Part shown: one piece after another, positions 33,559 to 41,610 of the stretch | How positions within the stretch are numbered: the first letter of the stretch is position 1 | Layout: each line of letters begins with the position of its first letter | From: Paenibacillus dokdonensis | GTDB lineage: Bacteria > Bacillota > Bacilli > Paenibacillales > Paenibacillaceae | Direction: 5' to 3' | DNA length: 64,000 bases | Assembly: GCF_004916975.1 (NCBI RefSeq) | Contig: NZ_STGQ01000001.1 | Coordinates: 186,001 to 250,000 of the forward strand | Position numbers and translations under genes: made by a program | The notes under the pieces: generated by a model | The model's input: the letters and a program-made list of their open reading frames with translations, nothing else | What the model was told of the DNA's origin: nothing | Database searches by the model: none

Positions 33559-34785
33559 CTAGCTCTCCATCGTTCGATTGTCTGCGGAAGCTTTCTGTAA
33601 GCTGTTCCCGTCCTTGGATCGGGTTAACAGATACAGAGCATACAATACGATAAAGATACCAAGGAACAGGGAGGAGTACCGGTACATCGATCCATAGCTG
33701 CTGAAGGATGCGATTTGGCCGAGAACTAAGGCACCTACGGCGATTCCTAAATCGAGCGAGTTAAAATACATACTGTTGGCCATGCCCTGCTGTTGTGGGG
33801 GAACCAATTGAATCATCCAGGATTGCAGGGTTGGCTAAGCTGTACCGAAACCAAGACCATAACAAAGCGCAGCCAATGCGAGAAACCCGGTTGAAGTCGA
33901 ATAGGACAGCAGCCAGAGCCCCCCGATCAGGAATACTGCCGCAGGGATGAGCAGTGCTTTATGTCCCTTTTTATCATATATTTTACCGGATATAGGCCGG
34001 ATGAGAACTACAGCGACTGCATTAAACAGGAAGAAGAGCGAGGCATTGGCCAGGCTCACTTCTTTGCCGAACAGGTTGATGAAGCTTAGCAGACCGCCGT
34101 ACGTGACGGACATGAGCATATTAAGCAAGCTTGGCAAGAGCAGTGCTTTGGGAAAGCCCTTTTTACGCGGAACGGCTGTGAATTCCTCGGGGAGGGATAC
34201 CGAAACAGGTGGCTTCACCTTTTTGGCTAGTGGGTATACCAGCGGGAAGATCAGGGCGATAACAATCAATGTAGCGTATACCAGCGATGGGAACCCTTGT
34301 TTTTCCAGCAGCATACTGCCGATTACGGGTCCGAGGGATAGCGCGATGCTGGTAGAAAGTCCAAAGTAGCCCATTCCTTCACCTAGACGTCGAATCGGGA
34401 TGACACCGGATGCCATCGTTGGAAGCGTGGTACTGCCCATTCCGAAGCCTACGCCGAACAGGATCCGCATGAACAGAAGCAATGCCAGCGTTCCGCTCCA
34501 TAGGTAACCCAAGGTGGCAAGAAACGCGAGAATAAGGCCGAGAAACAGGATGGTGTTACGTTTGCCTTTCTCCAGTGCCTTGGCCGAGAAGAGACGCGAA
34601 ATAATGGCGGACAAAGCAAATACGGTCGTAAACATACTTACCGTAAAGGCACCCGCATGAAAATGCTCTTTAACATAACCTGGCAGTGGCGATAAAACCA
34701 TTTGTAAATTTAAAAACAGCAGTAGATTGCACACGGTGAGCATAATGAATTCCCGCGTCCATAGCTTTTCTTTGATGTCTTCCAT
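33559..34785 (-). pseudogene. MFS multidrug-type transporter interrupted by one amber codon
   Basis: The first 316 residues from ATG 34785 are an intact MFS exporter ('MVLSPLPGYVKEHFHAGA', 'AKALEKGKRNTILFLGLIL', 'RPISGKIYDKKGHKALLIP'). After 'YGLGFGTA' comes TAG (33835-33837), then the same frame goes on without a break ('PTLQSWMIQLVPPQQQGMAN') through two more membrane segments to 33559. Relatives have glutamine at the stop position, so a single C-to-T change (CAG to TAG) explains it. It lies 12 bases downstream of the MarR gene, its probable regulator. Confidence 0.85.
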
Positions 34786-34797
34786 TGGTTGTAACCT

Positions 34798-35244
34798 CTA
34801 ATCCACAAAAATTCGATCGATATTAGCATTGATCTGTTTCATAATTTGACCCAGCGTTTCCAGCTGTTCATCTGAAATGCCGGCGGTCAGCTCATCATTC
34901 AGACTGAGCTCCAGCGGTACGGTTTCGTTCATTAGCTCTTGCACAACCGGAGTAGCGTAAATCAGATAAGCTCTGCGGTCTCCAGGATCGGGCTTTCGTT
35001 GGATGAAGCCTTTTTTATCGAGCACATCCAGAATACGCGTAATGGAAGGCTGATCCTTACCGGACCTCATGGCAAGCTCCTTCTGGTTAATTCCTTCCTG
35101 AAGATATACCTGGTAAAGAACAGTCCATTGCTCGGGGGTAATGCCAAAGGGCTTGAGTCTGCCTGCAAAAAGAGCGGACATTTTACGTGACATATTGCCA
35201 AAACGGAATCCGATGGATTGATGGGTTGATGTGAATCTGCTCAG
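34798..35244 (-). CDS. MarR-family transcriptional regulator
   Basis: A winged-helix repressor, about 148 residues. DNA-binding region: 'GITPEQWTVLYQVYLQEG', 'NQKELAMRSGKDQPSITRIL', wing 'KKGFIQRKPDPGDRRAYL'. The frame is open to ATG 35307, but that start would sit upstream of AAGGAG (35254-35259) and across a perfect operator-like palindrome. The spacing of AAGGAG points to CTG 35244 as start, unusual but plausible; homologues begin about here. It is co-directional with the amber-mutated MFS exporter and probably represses that unit. Confidence 0.8.
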   Translation of the reverse strand: MSRFTSTHQSIGFRFGNMSRKMSALFAGRLKPFGITPEQWTVLYQVYLQEGINQKELAMRSGKDQPSITRILDVLDKKGFIQRKPDPGDRRAYLIYATPVVQELMNETVPLELSLNDELTAGISDEQLETLGQIMKQINANIDRIFVD

Positions 35245-35265
35245 AGCAAAACACTCCTTCAAAAT

Positions 35266-35281
35266 AATTGTCAAGACAATT
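35266..35281. promoter_or_regulatory. Palindrome AATTGTC-AA-GACAATT before the MarR gene
   Basis: A perfect inverted repeat with 7-bp arms, overlapping a TTGACA-like hexamer on the minus strand and lying just upstream of the MarR ribosome site. Typical of a MarR autoregulatory operator. Confidence 0.5.
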
Positions 35282-35401
35282 ATATTCACATCAATGAAAA
35301 TCGTCAATCATTTTTTCCAAATGGAAGGAATGAAAACGAGAGCGGGATTTTATGATCGTGAATTGAAGGAGTGTAGATTATATGTAGGTATTTACTTACT
35401 A

Positions 35402-36019
35402 CTAAGAATAGGAGGGGCCGTCCAGTACGGATGAATACTTGGGATATAAACGACGAATACATTCCGGGCAGATGTCGTGGGTGAACTCGGCATGGGTGTG
35501 CTTTTCAAGAAAGCTCTCCACTGAATTCCAGATGTCATCCTCATCCCGTATTCTTTTACATACTGCACAAATAGGGAGTAGGCCGCGCAGGGTGCGGATT
35601 TGAGTCAGAGCTTCCATTAAATCATGTTCTAGCATTTTGCTTTTGGTGATATCGGTGAGGCAAACGACCATACCTTTGACGGTATGTGTATCCTCATAAT
35701 AAACCGTGGAGGCTTCGAATAAGAACCACTTTAAACTCCGCTCGAAACGGGATTGAAACTCAGTGCGGAAAAGGGGGCTGGTTCCGTTCAATACAGGATC
35801 AAGCGCATTGGGACAACGTCCGTCAGCTTCTGAAAGGGCCGCAAATATTTGTGTAAAGTTAATTCCCGTCCAGTTGAATGATTCAGGTATGCCGCCTTCA
35901 CTCGAATTTTGAACCCAGGCATGATTAACAGAAAGGATGTAGCCTTTGGGGTTGACAACCGCAATGGCCTGTCTTAGTGAATGTATGATTTCATGAAAAC
36001 TAATGCCTGAATTAAGCAA
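35402..36019 (-). CDS. PAS-domain protein with C-terminal cysteine-rich module
   Basis: A 205-residue soluble signalling protein. The PAS domain is about residues 10-135 ('LRQAIAVVNPKGYILSVNHA', 'DTHTVKGMVVCLTDITKSK'). A short coiled-coil follows, then the module 'LRGLLPICAVCKRIRDED' with 'HDICPECIRRLYP', a four-cysteine arrangement seen at the ends of some response regulators and sensor proteins. It has no kinase or output domain, so it may work as an adaptor. Start TTG 36019 follows GGGAG by 9 bases. The ligand of the PAS domain is unknown. Confidence 0.75.
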   Translation of the reverse strand: MLNSGISFHEIIHSLRQAIAVVNPKGYILSVNHAWVQNSSEGGIPESFNWTGINFTQIFAALSEADGRCPNALDPVLNGTSPLFRTEFQSRFERSLKWFLFEASTVYYEDTHTVKGMVVCLTDITKSKMLEHDLMEALTQIRTLRGLLPICAVCKRIRDEDDIWNSVESFLEKHTHAEFTHDICPECIRRLYPKYSSVLDGPSYS

Positions 36020-36270
36020 ATGAAGTCGCTCCCTCTATATGAAATGGAAGTGCTTATATCGATATGCGGCATGCTACTCCAGTCTGACGGGGGAACTGAA
36101 TGGAAAGCAGTTCATGAGGAGTATAATGGTAAAAAGGGTGGAATTAATGATACAATTACCATTAAGTTATCATTGCGATAGCAAGGAGAGTATATACGTC
36201 TTTACGTAATTTTGCAAGGATTTAATTACTTATATGCGTCGTCGGAGGACGATTTGGAAGGCGGTCTTAT

Positions 36271-36624
36271 ATGCAATCCATTTACGATCGAATTGAATCG
36301 TTAATTAAAATGCGGGGGATGACGAAGAAGTTATTTTGTGAAGAGCTGGGAATCAGTACAGGCAATCTTGGAGACTGGAAAAGGAGCAAATCAACACCAA
36401 GCACGAATAAGCTCGTTGAAATTTCCTCATTTTTTGGCGTCAGCTTGGATTGGCTCATTCTGGGAAAAGAACCGGAATCATTTCTTATAAAGGAAACCAG
36501 GAGTACATACGTTTGGGATGAATGTGATCAAACCGGCACGTCATTATCCGAAAAAGAAAAAGAGTTTATTAAGGAGTATATCAGCTTTACCCGCTATAAA
36601 AAACAACAATCTTTTGATCAATAA
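36271..36624 (+). CDS. XRE-family transcriptional regulator
   Basis: A 117-residue protein with an N-terminal Cro/C1-type helix-turn-helix (residues 4-65): 'RGMTKKLFCEELGISTGNL', 'WKRSKSTPSTNKLVEISSFF', 'GVSLDWLILGKE'. The C-terminal 45 residues are polar and unassigned. GGAGG lies well upstream with AAGGCGG nearer the ATG. It is followed by a tRNA-Leu gene. The 36625-36782 gap between them holds no gene and no clear terminator. Confidence 0.8.
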   Translation: MQSIYDRIESLIKMRGMTKKLFCEELGISTGNLGDWKRSKSTPSTNKLVEISSFFGVSLDWLILGKEPESFLIKETRSTYVWDECDQTGTSLSEKEKEFIKEYISFTRYKKQQSFDQ

Positions 36625-36782
36625 CGTATTTTATTCTGATGTGAAACTCTAGGGCAGGACTTGTTATTTTCATGATGCTGAGAGCGGGTCCTGCCGTCTA
36701 TACATCGAATTTTCAGGATAGCTATTTACATTTTTGGACTATCGGTATATAATAAAAAAGTTGCTAAAAAAGTTATCACTGC

Positions 36783-36865
36783 GCGGTAGTGGTGGAATGG
36801 CAGACACGCTATCTTGAGGGGGTAGTGGGCGTATGCTCGTGGAGGTTCGAGTCCTCTCTACCGCA
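36783..36865 (+). tRNA. tRNA-Leu (GAG), copy 2
   Basis: Same as the gene at 22181 except one base: the variable arm is GGGC-GTAT-GCTC instead of GCCC. Anticodon GAG; CCA not encoded. Confidence 0.95.
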
Positions 36866-36882
36866 TTTATAGTAAGAATAGG

Positions 36883-36918
36883 AAAAAGATCCTTGCTCCG
36901 GCAAGGATCTTTTTGTTT
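36883..36918. terminator. Bidirectional terminator (tRNA-Leu and glutathione peroxidase)
   Basis: AAAAAGATCCTTGC pairs with GCAAGGATCTTTTT around TCCG; works on both strands. Confidence 0.9.
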
Positions 36919-36957
36919 TTTCAGCAGATGTCAGAAAGTATATGCCGATTGTTATTT

Positions 36958-37452
36958 TTAATTGGAAGAAGAGTCCCCTAGCAGCTTTTTAATATCCTTT
37001 TCAATTTTGTCCGGTGTCGTCTGCGGTGCATAGCGCTTGATCACCCGCCCTTGTTTGTCGACCAGAAATTTGGTGAAATTCCATTTGATTGCCTTGGAGC
37101 CCAGTACGCCAGGCGCTTTTTCAGTGAGATGCTTGAACAGCGGATGGGCGTTGTCGCCTTTGACATCGGTTTTCTCGAACATGGGAAAGCTTACGCCGTA
37201 ATTTACTTGGCAAAACTCTTCAATTTCCTCGCTGCCTCCCGGCTCTTGGTGCGCAAACTGATTGCTGGGAAATCCGAGAATTTCAAAATGCTGATCGTGA
37301 AATTTTTCATACAGCTCCTGAAGTCCCCGATATTGGGGAGTCAACCCGCACTTGCTTGCCGTATTTACGATAAGCAGCACTTGATCCTGATAGTCAGATA
37401 AAGGCTTTTCCTTGCCCTGCAGCGTACGGGCATGATAGTCGTATACAGACAT
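36958..37452 (-). CDS. Glutathione-peroxidase-family thiol peroxidase
   Basis: A 164-residue peroxidase (BsaA/GPx type) reducing hydroperoxides, in Firmicutes probably with thioredoxin or bacillithiol. Peroxidatic cysteine C35 in 'VNTASKCGLTPQYRGL'. The tetrad partners are Gln in 'GFPSNQFAHQEPG', and Trp and Asn in 'IKWNFTKFLVD'. A candidate resolving cysteine is in 'EEFCQVNYGVSFPM'. No selenocysteine codon. Monocistronic; its promoter region is separated from the c-di-AMP riboswitch-controlled gene on the same strand by 78 bases. Confidence 0.93.
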   Translation of the reverse strand: MSVYDYHARTLQGKEKPLSDYQDQVLLIVNTASKCGLTPQYRGLQELYEKFHDQHFEILGFPSNQFAHQEPGGSEEIEEFCQVNYGVSFPMFEKTDVKGDNAHPLFKHLTEKAPGVLGSKAIKWNFTKFLVDKQGRVIKRYAPQTTPDKIEKDIKKLLGDSSSN

Positions 37453-37530
37453 TTTCCTTCCTCCCTTCCTTATATCTTATACAACTTAATTTTACACAAT
37501 GAATCAATTGATTTCAATTTTACGTATCCA

Positions 37531-37974
37531 TCAGAACAAGGAGACATAAGCCTCGGCCACGTTCAGCAGAGGACGAGATTCACCTTGGTTTGTGAGCTCC
37601 ATCCAGCTATCATGGGAAAGGACTGTCTTGCCGCGAAGAGTCTCGCAAAGCAGTTGAACCCTTGCAAGATGAAACGGATGAATCGAGCAGAGTATTTCGT
37701 CCTGCAAGGATGCTTCGCTTGCAAAGCTTCGATGCAAAAATTTTTCGTAATAGGAAGCCCATGCCACCCAATCTGCCGGACGGCTGCCTTCGTTCAAGTA
37801 AATCTCGCCCCAATGGCTGCCGCTGGTGGTATCAATCCGCATCAACACTCTGTAATGGTCACCAAAATGGCTCAGTGGCTCGGATTTTCCCGAAGGCAAG
37901 TGGATCATAAACAACTCGATGGCAAGGAGGCAGAGTTTCGCCGGAGCCTCTATGCCAGATCCTGCTTGAAGCAT
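37531..37974 (-). CDS. Orphan protein resembling the N-terminal domain of enolase-superfamily enzymes, under a c-di-AMP riboswitch
   Basis: A 147-residue protein with AAAGGAG 8 bases before ATG 37974. The segment 'HYRVLMRIDTTSGSHWGEI' and the preceding 'IELFMIHLPSGKSEP' resemble the capping-domain start of muconate-lactonising/dipeptide-epimerase enzymes, but the TIM barrel that holds the active site is missing. The end ('PLLNVAEAYVSLF') is not that family. It may be a stand-alone binding protein or something unrelated. What stands out is the leader: a ydaO-type riboswitch ends only a few bases before the ribosome site, so this gene belongs to the c-di-AMP regulon, normally cell-wall and potassium functions. 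Confidence 0.55.
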   Translation of the reverse strand: MLQAGSGIEAPAKLCLLAIELFMIHLPSGKSEPLSHFGDHYRVLMRIDTTSGSHWGEIYLNEGSRPADWVAWASYYEKFLHRSFASEASLQDEILCSIHPFHLARVQLLCETLRGKTVLSHDSWMELTNQGESRPLLNVAEAYVSLF

Positions 37975-37989
37975 TTCTTTCTCTCCTTT

Positions 37990-38120
37990 AAGGCTTACGA
38001 GGTTAGCTGTCGGATTCGGGCCAGGAGAAGCCCTACCCTAAACGGTCTTTTCCGGTTAGAGATTCACCCCGCGGTCATTTGACCGGTTGGTTCCCCCGTT
38101 TCCCAGAGCGGGAATTCAGC
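37990..38120 (-). ncRNA. ydaO/yuaA-type c-di-AMP riboswitch (minus strand)
   Basis: Read on the minus strand, it carries the class signatures in order: CGGGGGAACCAA, GGGGTGAATC, then 'CCGAATCC-GACAGCTAACC' and CGTAAGC. The last element is nearly joined to AAAGGAG of the gene at 37974, with no T-run hairpin between, which suggests control of translation initiation rather than termination. Confidence 0.88.
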
Positions 38121-38469
38121 TCTTGATCGTTTTAGATAAACTGGCATTTATGATAAATGATGGCTGCGTGTTTGTAAAACGGGGATGCAAGCATGTATGT
38201 AAGGAGGATATCCGTTTTCAGGGCATAGCTGCCTGATTGCCGTTTGGAACAGCTATTTTTCAACCGTTTGCTCGTTCTGGCGCTGCTTCACGTCAGTTTA
38301 TGAAAATATAGTATTCATTTACAGAAAGAAGGATGGAAAGCACTAGTCCGTTTTATATAAACAGGTGAAATAGATAGGATACGTGAGCCAGGAGGAGATA
38401 TAAACTTTTGTAAGCGATAACCTGAGCTGAAATGGCCCTCTTTTAGCTGATAAGCAATTTCATACCTCC

Positions 38470-38498
38470 TTTACACTAATTGCATGCGGGTGTATGAT
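38470..38498 (+). promoter_or_regulatory. Sigma-A promoter of the kdp riboswitch leader
   Basis: TTTACA, a 17-base spacer, then TATGAT. Transcription would begin near 38505, just ahead of the first plus-strand riboswitch. The rest of 38121-38469 shows no convincing gene or signal. Confidence 0.6.
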
Positions 38499-38532
38499 TC
38501 AAATCGTAATTCAAGACGTTTCCATTTTTGAA

Positions 38533-38719
38533 TCGCTGAATTTTCACTCTCTTTAAGGGTGGAAATCGGGGGAACCAATCGCGTGCATCCCAGTTATCCG
38601 GTGTGAGAGTCGGAGACAGGTGATACCGCAGGGGTGAATCCTGTGACCGGATGCCATGGATCTGGTCGCGGGTAGAGCGACTCTCACCGCTCGAATCCGT
38701 CAGCTAACCTCGTAAGCGT
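38533..38719 (+). ncRNA. c-di-AMP riboswitch 1 of the kdp leader
   Basis: ydaO-class aptamer: CGCT near 38534 for P1, 'CGGGGGAACCAATC', 'GCAGGGGTGAATCCTG', 'CGAATCCGTCAGCTAACC' and CGTAAGCG closing P1. The peripheral stem around 38600-38690 is longer than in the other two copies. A strong terminator follows at 38763, so ligand binding should stop transcription (off-switch). Confidence 0.92.
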
Positions 38720-38762
38720 TGTTTGAGAGAGGAATGATGAAACTTGTGATCGATATCTATCG

Positions 38763-38797
38763 ACCACAGGGGTTCAGTTAACCTCTGTGGTTTTTTA
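38763..38797 (+). terminator. Riboswitch 1 expression-platform terminator
   Basis: CCACAGGGGTT pairs with AACCTCTGTGG around CAGTT, followed by six T. Confidence 0.9.
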
Positions 38798-38955
38798 TAA
38801 TATCAGAAAGTTAAACTACAGAGCCATTACTTCCTGATATTGCAAGAAGAACTTCCGCTAATCGCGGTCTGTCTTCTATGAAAGTGCGTCGATAGACGGT
38901 TTTCTTATTGCCCAAATGAATGAAATGCAAAAAATATAACATTTGAATGTCTTTA

Positions 38956-39109
38956 ACGCTTAATTCCGGCCCGGGGCCGGAAGCGGGGGAACCAACAGCA
39001 TCATATGGCTTTAGGCATATGACGCAGGGGTGAATCCTTCCGTCCCGTAAAGGGACAATGAGGATGGGCGACTCTCACGCCCTAATCCGTCAGCTAACCT
39101 CGTAAGCGT
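38956..39109 (+). ncRNA. c-di-AMP riboswitch 2 of the kdp leader
   Basis: Second ydaO-class aptamer: ACGCTTA (38956) pairs with TAAGCGT (39103-39109) as P1; inside are 'GCGGGGGAACCAACAGC', 'GCAGGGGTGAATCCTTCC', 'CTAATCCGTCAGCTAACC'. Its own terminator follows at 39171. With copy 1 it makes a tandem aptamer-terminator arrangement in one leader. Confidence 0.93.
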
Positions 39110-39170
39110 ATAGGGAGAGGCAGCATTTGTCGTGAGCATATTTTCATGGCTTTCTTTCGTCATGAACTTG

Positions 39171-39211
39171 TAGGCCGCGGGAAAGGTCCTCTTTCCTGCG
39201 GCCTATTTTTT
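39171..39211 (+). terminator. Riboswitch 2 expression-platform terminator
   Basis: TAGGCCGCGGGAAAG pairs with CTTTCCTGCGGCCTA around GTCCT, followed by TTTTTTG; 36 bases before the first kdp-operon start codon. Confidence 0.92.
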
Positions 39212-39247
39212 GTTCAGACAATCTGCCAGAAGGAGGAGTACAAAGTC

Positions 39248-39640
39248 GTGGATGAGGAACTCATCATCGTTACAGCGCCGAACGAGGCCGGACGCAATTT
39301 TATTAAGCTTCTAATCTATCTCAAACGGCCTTTCGCCGTGCTTACCAATAGTCTGAAGGAAGAACGCGAACTTAGAAAGCTTGGAGCTTCGCAAATCATT
39401 CGGATCCACACCAACAACACGGTTGAGTGGGTCGTTCCTGAACAGAGGATCGGCCGGATCTTTATTTTTGAGAACAGTCTTAATTTAACATGCCGCTACC
39501 TGCAGATATGCCGGCCGTGGACACCACGTCCCATATACGTGATTACAAGGGCGGATAATTCTCCGGGGATTTACCGGGGACTGGGAGCGAATCACATCAT
39601 TCATACGTTGAACGGCGAGGTTGGATTCTTGCTGAAGTAG
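39248..39640 (+). CDS. Rossmann-like small protein heading the kdp operon
   Basis: A 130-residue soluble protein. GTG 39248 follows AAGGAGGAG by 9 bases; the frame's earlier ATG (39146) lies before the terminator and is rejected. Alternating strand and helix pattern ('ELIIVTAPNEAGRNFIKLLI', 'KRPFAVLTNSLKEERELRKL', 'GRIFIFENSLNL', 'RPIYVITRADNSPGIYRGLG') resembles a TrkA-N/RCK-like nucleotide-binding fold, although the usual GxGxxG is replaced by APNEAG. It is the first gene behind the c-di-AMP leader. A regulatory role on the Kdp pump, perhaps by sensing a nucleotide, is my inference. Confidence 0.65.
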   Translation: MDEELIIVTAPNEAGRNFIKLLIYLKRPFAVLTNSLKEERELRKLGASQIIRIHTNNTVEWVVPEQRIGRIFIFENSLNLTCRYLQICRPWTPRPIYVITRADNSPGIYRGLGANHIIHTLNGEVGFLLK

Positions 39641-39676
39641 TGCTTATTCGGGAAAGAGAAGGGGAAATTTGAAGCC

Positions 39677-39784
39677 ATGATGGACTTTCTGATGATTTTG
39701 ACACTTGCAGGGGTATTTGGTGTCTTTCTGCTATTCCTGAGATGGTGCGGCCATGTCGTGGATGGGGGAGGGGAAGACAAATGA
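39677..39784 (+). CDS. 35-residue membrane peptide of the kdp operon
   Basis: From ATG 39677 (or the adjacent ATG 39680) the frame encodes one membrane helix ('MMDFLMILTLAGVFGVFLLF') and a short polar tail ending 'DGGGEDK'. Its stop overlaps the kdpF start (ATGA). Short single-helix peptides of this kind stand just before kdpF in other Gram-positive kdp operons. Role unproven; probably a small Kdp accessory subunit. Confidence 0.6.
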   Translation: MMDFLMILTLAGVFGVFLLFLRWCGHVVDGGGEDK

Positions 39785-39858
39785 TCGTTGTTACGGTACT
39801 GGCGCTGCTCGTATTTATCTATTTGGTCTACGCCCTGATCCATCCGGAACGATTTTAG
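39781..39858 (+). CDS. kdpF: Potassium-transporting ATPase subunit KdpF
   Basis: A 25-residue single-helix peptide, 'MIVVTVLALLVFIYLVYAL' then 'IHPERF'. The ending PE(R/K)F is the KdpF hallmark. In E. coli KdpF stabilises the KdpABC complex like a lipid. GGGGGAGGGG precedes its ATG inside the previous frame. kdpA follows after 30 bases. Confidence 0.88.
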   Translation: MIVVTVLALLVFIYLVYALIHPERF

Positions 39859-39888
39859 AAAACCAGCCTTGAAGAGGAGGAAGCAATT

Positions 39889-41568
39889 TTGGATATCCTG
39901 CAGATTTGTATTGTTATCGCTGTGCTGCTCCTGCTGGTTAAACCGGTAGGCAGCTATATATATCACGTATTCTCCAATGAGGAGAACCGCACGGACAAGA
40001 TTTTTGGACCCGTAGAAAAGCTTTTTTTTAAGATCATCGGTCTAAAAAACCGCTCCGGCATGAACTGGAAAAAATACGCTCTCAGCATGATTGCGACCAA
40101 CATCATATTGGTGGCTGTCAGCTATTTGATTCTCAGACTAATGGGAGGGCTGCCCGTCAATCCGAATCAAACCGGAAATATGGAGGCCAGCCTGTCCTTT
40201 AATACCGTCATCAGTTTCATGACCAATACGAATCTTCAGCATTACAGCGGCGAAAGCGGCATGTCTTACTTCGGCCAGATGATCGTCATCACGATGATGA
40301 TGTTTACGTCTGCGGCTTCCGGTCTGGTCATCGCCATCGCATTTATGCGTGGTATCACCCGCAGAGGAGGCGGGATGGGGAACTTTTTTGAAGACTTCGT
40401 AAAGGCTCATACCCGCGTATTTCTGCCGCTGGCGCTCATCGTGACGCTGGTACTGGTGGGACTGCAGGTGCCGCAGACGTTGGAGCCTACGGTGACTGTC
40501 AACACGCTTGGCGGTGCAGTGCAGCACATTGCCATGGGGCCTGTAGCGTCCCTGGAGTCGATCAAGCATCTTGGAACGAACGGGGGCGGATTTTTCGGTG
40601 TGAACTCTGCGCATCCGTTTGAAAATCCGCGCCCGCTAACCAATGTGATTGAAATCCTAAGCATGTGGACGATTTCTGCAGCGCTGCCTTATACATTTGG
40701 ACGGTTTGCCAAAAATCGCAAGCAGGGCTGGATCATTTTCTCGGCCATGATGGTACTGTTCGTAGCTTTCCTGTGCCTGACATATTTCTCGGAGAAAAGC
40801 GGCAACCCGCTTATTAACCAGCTTGGAATCAACAGCACGCAGGGAAGCATGGAGGGAAAAGAGGTCCGCTTTGGCGTGGCACAGTCGGCACTCTTTACGA
40901 CGGTTACAACAGCCGCGACTACCGGCTCCGTCAATAATATGCATGATACGTTAACACCGCTTGGCGGGCTTGCTCCACTTGCGGAAATGATGCTGAACGT
41001 TGTGTTTGGAGGCAAGGGCGTAGGTTTCGTCAACATGATGATGTATGCCATTCTGGGCGTGTTCATATGCGGTTTGATGGTTGGTCGGACACCGGAATTC
41101 CTGGGGCGGAAAATCGAAAGCCGGGAAATGAAGCTGATTGCCATCGCGATCCTCGCGCATCCGTTTATTATTTTGGTTCCGACGGCCATTTCATTTATGA
41201 CGCATCTGGGGACGGATGCCTTGTCCAACCCAATGTATCACGGACTGAGCCAATCCTTGTATGAGTATACTTCTTCCGCAGCGAACAACGGCTCGGGCTT
41301 CGAGGGCCTGGGTGATAACACGGTGTTCTGGAACGTAAGCACAGGGCTTGTCATGCTCTTGGGACGGTATGTTTCGATCATCGCTCTCCTGGGTGTAGCC
41401 GGCTCCCTGTCACGGAAAAGAACGGTTCCTGAAACTATCGGCACCTTCCATACGGATACGAAGCTGTTTGGGGGTATTTTGGTCGGAACGGTGCTCCTGA
41501 TCGGAGCATTGACCTTCCTGCCGGTGCTGGTTCTGGGCCCGGTGGCTGAATTTCTAACACTTAAATAA
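39889..41568 (+). CDS. kdpA: Potassium-transporting ATPase subunit KdpA
   Basis: A 559-residue integral membrane subunit that forms the potassium-selective path of the high-affinity Kdp pump; it descends from KtrB/TrkH-type channels. About ten membrane segments. Selectivity-filter-like blocks are visible: 'NTNLQHYSGESGMSYFGQ', 'HLGTNGGGFFGVNSAHPF', 'TTAATTGSVNNMHDTLTP', 'YEYTSSAANNGSGFEGLG'. Start TTG 39889 behind GAGGAGGA. Usual length for the family. Confidence 0.97.
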   Translation: MDILQICIVIAVLLLLVKPVGSYIYHVFSNEENRTDKIFGPVEKLFFKIIGLKNRSGMNWKKYALSMIATNIILVAVSYLILRLMGGLPVNPNQTGNMEASLSFNTVISFMTNTNLQHYSGESGMSYFGQMIVITMMMFTSAASGLVIAIAFMRGITRRGGGMGNFFEDFVKAHTRVFLPLALIVTLVLVGLQVPQTLEPTVTVNTLGGAVQHIAMGPVASLESIKHLGTNGGGFFGVNSAHPFENPRPLTNVIEILSMWTISAALPYTFGRFAKNRKQGWIIFSAMMVLFVAFLCLTYFSEKSGNPLINQLGINSTQGSMEGKEVRFGVAQSALFTTVTTAATTGSVNNMHDTLTPLGGLAPLAEMMLNVVFGGKGVGFVNMMMYAILGVFICGLMVGRTPEFLGRKIESREMKLIAIAILAHPFIILVPTAISFMTHLGTDALSNPMYHGLSQSLYEYTSSAANNGSGFEGLGDNTVFWNVSTGLVMLLGRYVSIIALLGVAGSLSRKRTVPETIGTFHTDTKLFGGILVGTVLLIGALTFLPVLVLGPVAEFLTLK

Positions 41569-41610
41569 GGAATGGCTTCAATTCCCAAAATAAATGAGGT
41601 GGAAAGAATC

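Noticed and set aside
37432..38082. 216-residue plus-strand frame
   Set aside because: Runs through a minus-strand riboswitch and the gene it controls; no ribosome site.
39146..39247. Upstream extension of the kdp-leader protein
   Set aside because: Would start within the riboswitch platform and read through the terminator hairpin; GTG 39248 has the ribosome site.
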